DNA of 24,159 nt from DATFLK01 sp035267815 (GTDB taxonomy: Bacteria; Pseudomonadota; Zetaproteobacteria; Mariprofundales; Mariprofundaceae). Shown here piece after piece: positions 22,980 through 24,159 of this stretch (positions are counted from its first letter, which is position 1; each line of letters opens with the position of its first letter). Location: positions 1 through 24,159 of the forward strand of contig DATFLK010000035.1 in NCBI GenBank assembly GCA_035267815.1, in the 5' to 3' direction. The notes under the pieces are model-generated. The model searched no databases. It worked only from the letters and a program-made list of their open reading frames with translations, and was not told where the DNA came from. The position numbers and the translations under genes were made by a program.

Positions 22980-23912
22980 TCAGTGGTGCGTTAGGAAGCG
23001 CTCAGCGTCGAGCGCGGCCTTGCAGCCGTCGCCGGCGGAGGTGACAGCCTGGCGATAGACCGGATCGGCGACATCACCGGCGGCGAAGACGCCCTCTACA
23101 CTGGTCGCTGTGCTCTTGCCCTTGGTGAAGATGTAGCCGGTCTCGTCCATATCAAGCTGGCCCTTGACGAAATCGGTGTTCGGCTTGTGGCCGATGGCGA
23201 TGAAGACGCCGTGCACGGCGAGCTCCTCGGTGGAATCGTTCTCGGTCGATTTCAGCCGGATGCCGGTCACACCCGAATCGTCACCCAAAATCTCGTCGGT
23301 GACGCGGTTCCACTTCGCCTCGATGTTCTCCGTGGCAAACAGCTTGTCCTGCATGATCGGCTCGGCCCTGAGCTCGTCACGGCGGTGAATCAATGTGACC
23401 TTGCTGCAGATGTTGGCCAGGTAGATCGCTTCCTCGACCGCCGTATCGCCACCGCCGACCACGGCGACCTCCTTGCCCTTGTAGAAGAAGCCGTCGCAGG
23501 TGGCGCAGGCGGAAACGCCGCGCCCGTTGAAGGTCTCCTCACTGGGCAGACCGAGATACTTGGCCGAGGCGCCGGTGGCGATGATCAGCGCATCACAGGT
23601 GTACTCACCCTCGTCGCCCTTGAGCGTGAAGGGACGCTTGGAGAGATCGGCATCGTTGATATGATCCCAGATGATCTCGGTGCCGAAGCGCTCGGCCTGA
23701 CCTTTGAAATCCTCCATCATCTCGGGGCCCTGCACGCCATCCTTGTAGCCGGGATAGTTGTCCACGTCGGTCGTCGTCGTCAGCTGGCCGCCGGGCTGGA
23801 TGCCCTGGATGATGACCGGCTTCAGGTTAGCGCGCGCCGCGTAGATGGCGGCAGTATAGCCGGCCGGGCCGGAGCCGAGAATAATCAGGCGATGGTGCTG
23901 GGTATCGGACAT
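22980..23912 (-). CDS. trxB: thioredoxin reductase
   Basis: This 310-residue flavoenzyme uses NADPH to reduce thioredoxin. The FAD-binding motif is GSGPAGYTAAIYAA near the N-terminus; the redox pair is Cys136/Cys139 in CATCDGFF; the NADPH motif is VVGGGDTAVEEA (about 151-162). The FAD end motif GVFAAGDVAD is present. RBS GAGGAG lies 6 bases before the ATG. It is convergent with ychF. Confidence 0.98.
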   Translation of the reverse strand: MSDTQHHRLIILGSGPAGYTAAIYAARANLKPVIIQGIQPGGQLTTTTDVDNYPGYKDGVQGPEMMEDFKGQAERFGTEIIWDHINDADLSKRPFTLKGDEGEYTCDALIIATGASAKYLGLPSEETFNGRGVSACATCDGFFYKGKEVAVVGGGDTAVEEAIYLANICSKVTLIHRRDELRAEPIMQDKLFATENIEAKWNRVTDEILGDDSGVTGIRLKSTENDSTEELAVHGVFIAIGHKPNTDFVKGQLDMDETGYIFTKGKSTATSVEGVFAAGDVADPVYRQAVTSAGDGCKAALDAERFLTHH

Positions 23913-23941
23913 GCAAACTCCTCGAAAAATCTAGGTGGCCG

Positions 23942-23970
23942 AGCATAGCCTTGAGGATCGGAACGGTCAA
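23942..23970 (-). promoter_or_regulatory. sigma70 promoter for trxB
   Basis: The minus strand has TTGACC (23970-23965), exactly 17 bases, then TATGCT (23947-23942), followed by the trxB RBS and start about 30 bases on. The spacing is ideal. Confidence 0.72.
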
Positions 23971-24033
23971 AACCGAGCCTTTTCCAATATGAAATGAGGC
24001 TGAAAATCTGATGGGTCTGTCCAGCATAGGGAG

Positions 24034-24159
24034 ATGTTGGTGCAGATGGATGAAGCGCAGATACGGACGTTGGAAGATGTTGAGCAATTTTTGGCCGGCA
24101 AGACGGGTGCATCCCTGCAACTTCAAGGTAGCAAGGATGATGTGTACGTTTGGATAGAA
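24034..24159 (+). CDS. 5' end of possible DDE integrase/transposase
   Basis: An open frame from ATG 24034 (alternative in-frame ATG at 24046) runs to the window end for 42 codons. The stretch IRTLEDVEQFLAGKTGASLQ, followed by KDDVYVWIE, resembles the N-terminus of a family annotated as integrase catalytic-region transposases, in which a similar helix precedes a W-[IL]-E motif. This is recalled family resemblance over about 40 residues only. AGGGAG abuts the first ATG and lies 12 bases from the second, so neither start is well placed. If right, a mobile element begins here. Confidence 0.5.
   Translation, partial: MLVQMDEAQIRTLEDVEQFLAGKTGASLQLQGSKDDVYVWIE

Overview
The window reads as chromosomal DNA of a Gram-negative, flagellated proteobacterium. 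The evidence is outer-membrane lipoproteins (a LolB-like protein and a TPR lipoprotein), sigma54- and sigma28-type flagellar promoters, and the conserved order TPR lipoprotein - lolB - ispE - tRNA-Gln - prs - rplY - pth - ychF. A gamma/beta- or zeta-type proteobacterium fits, but nothing in the sequence fixes the taxon.

Positions 1-13409 hold a flagellar filament and glycan-modification region. It opens with a truncated FkbM methyltransferase (minus) and a divergent phosphomanno/phosphoglucomutase (plus). A minus-strand late-flagellar set follows, listed in transcription order: flagellin, flaG, fliD, fliS and a fliT-like gene. Facing away from the flagellin is a 1382-residue protein that joins an OGT-type (GT41) glycosyltransferase, a degenerate sulfotransferase-like segment and an FkbM methyltransferase. 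A separate FkbM methyltransferase (minus) and a separate sulfotransferase (plus) complete the region. The flagellin has its variable domain replaced by about 50 in-register Ala-Ser-x tripeptides. This makes a plausible dense O-glycan acceptor, and the giant protein is the obvious candidate modifier. Good sigma28 promoters precede the flagellin and fliS. A near-perfect sigma54 promoter precedes the giant gene, and a weaker one precedes fliD.

Positions 13442-22832 are more GC-rich housekeeping DNA. A secreted DUF4399 protein and mnmA form a minus-strand pair. Divergent from them is a tight plus-strand run: a JAMM/M67 peptidase, the TPR lipoprotein, lolB, ispE, tRNA-Gln, prs, rplY (CTC type), pth and ychF. 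The end of ispE overlaps the tRNA gene.

A bidirectional hairpin terminator separates ychF from the convergent trxB, which has its own sigma70-type promoter. At the right edge a plus-strand ORF begins that resembles the N-terminus of a DDE integrase/transposase family and is cut off by the window end.

The main candidate for an undescribed system is the pairing of the Ser-every-third-residue flagellin with the divergently transcribed, sigma54-controlled glycosyltransferase/sulfotransferase/methyltransferase fusion.
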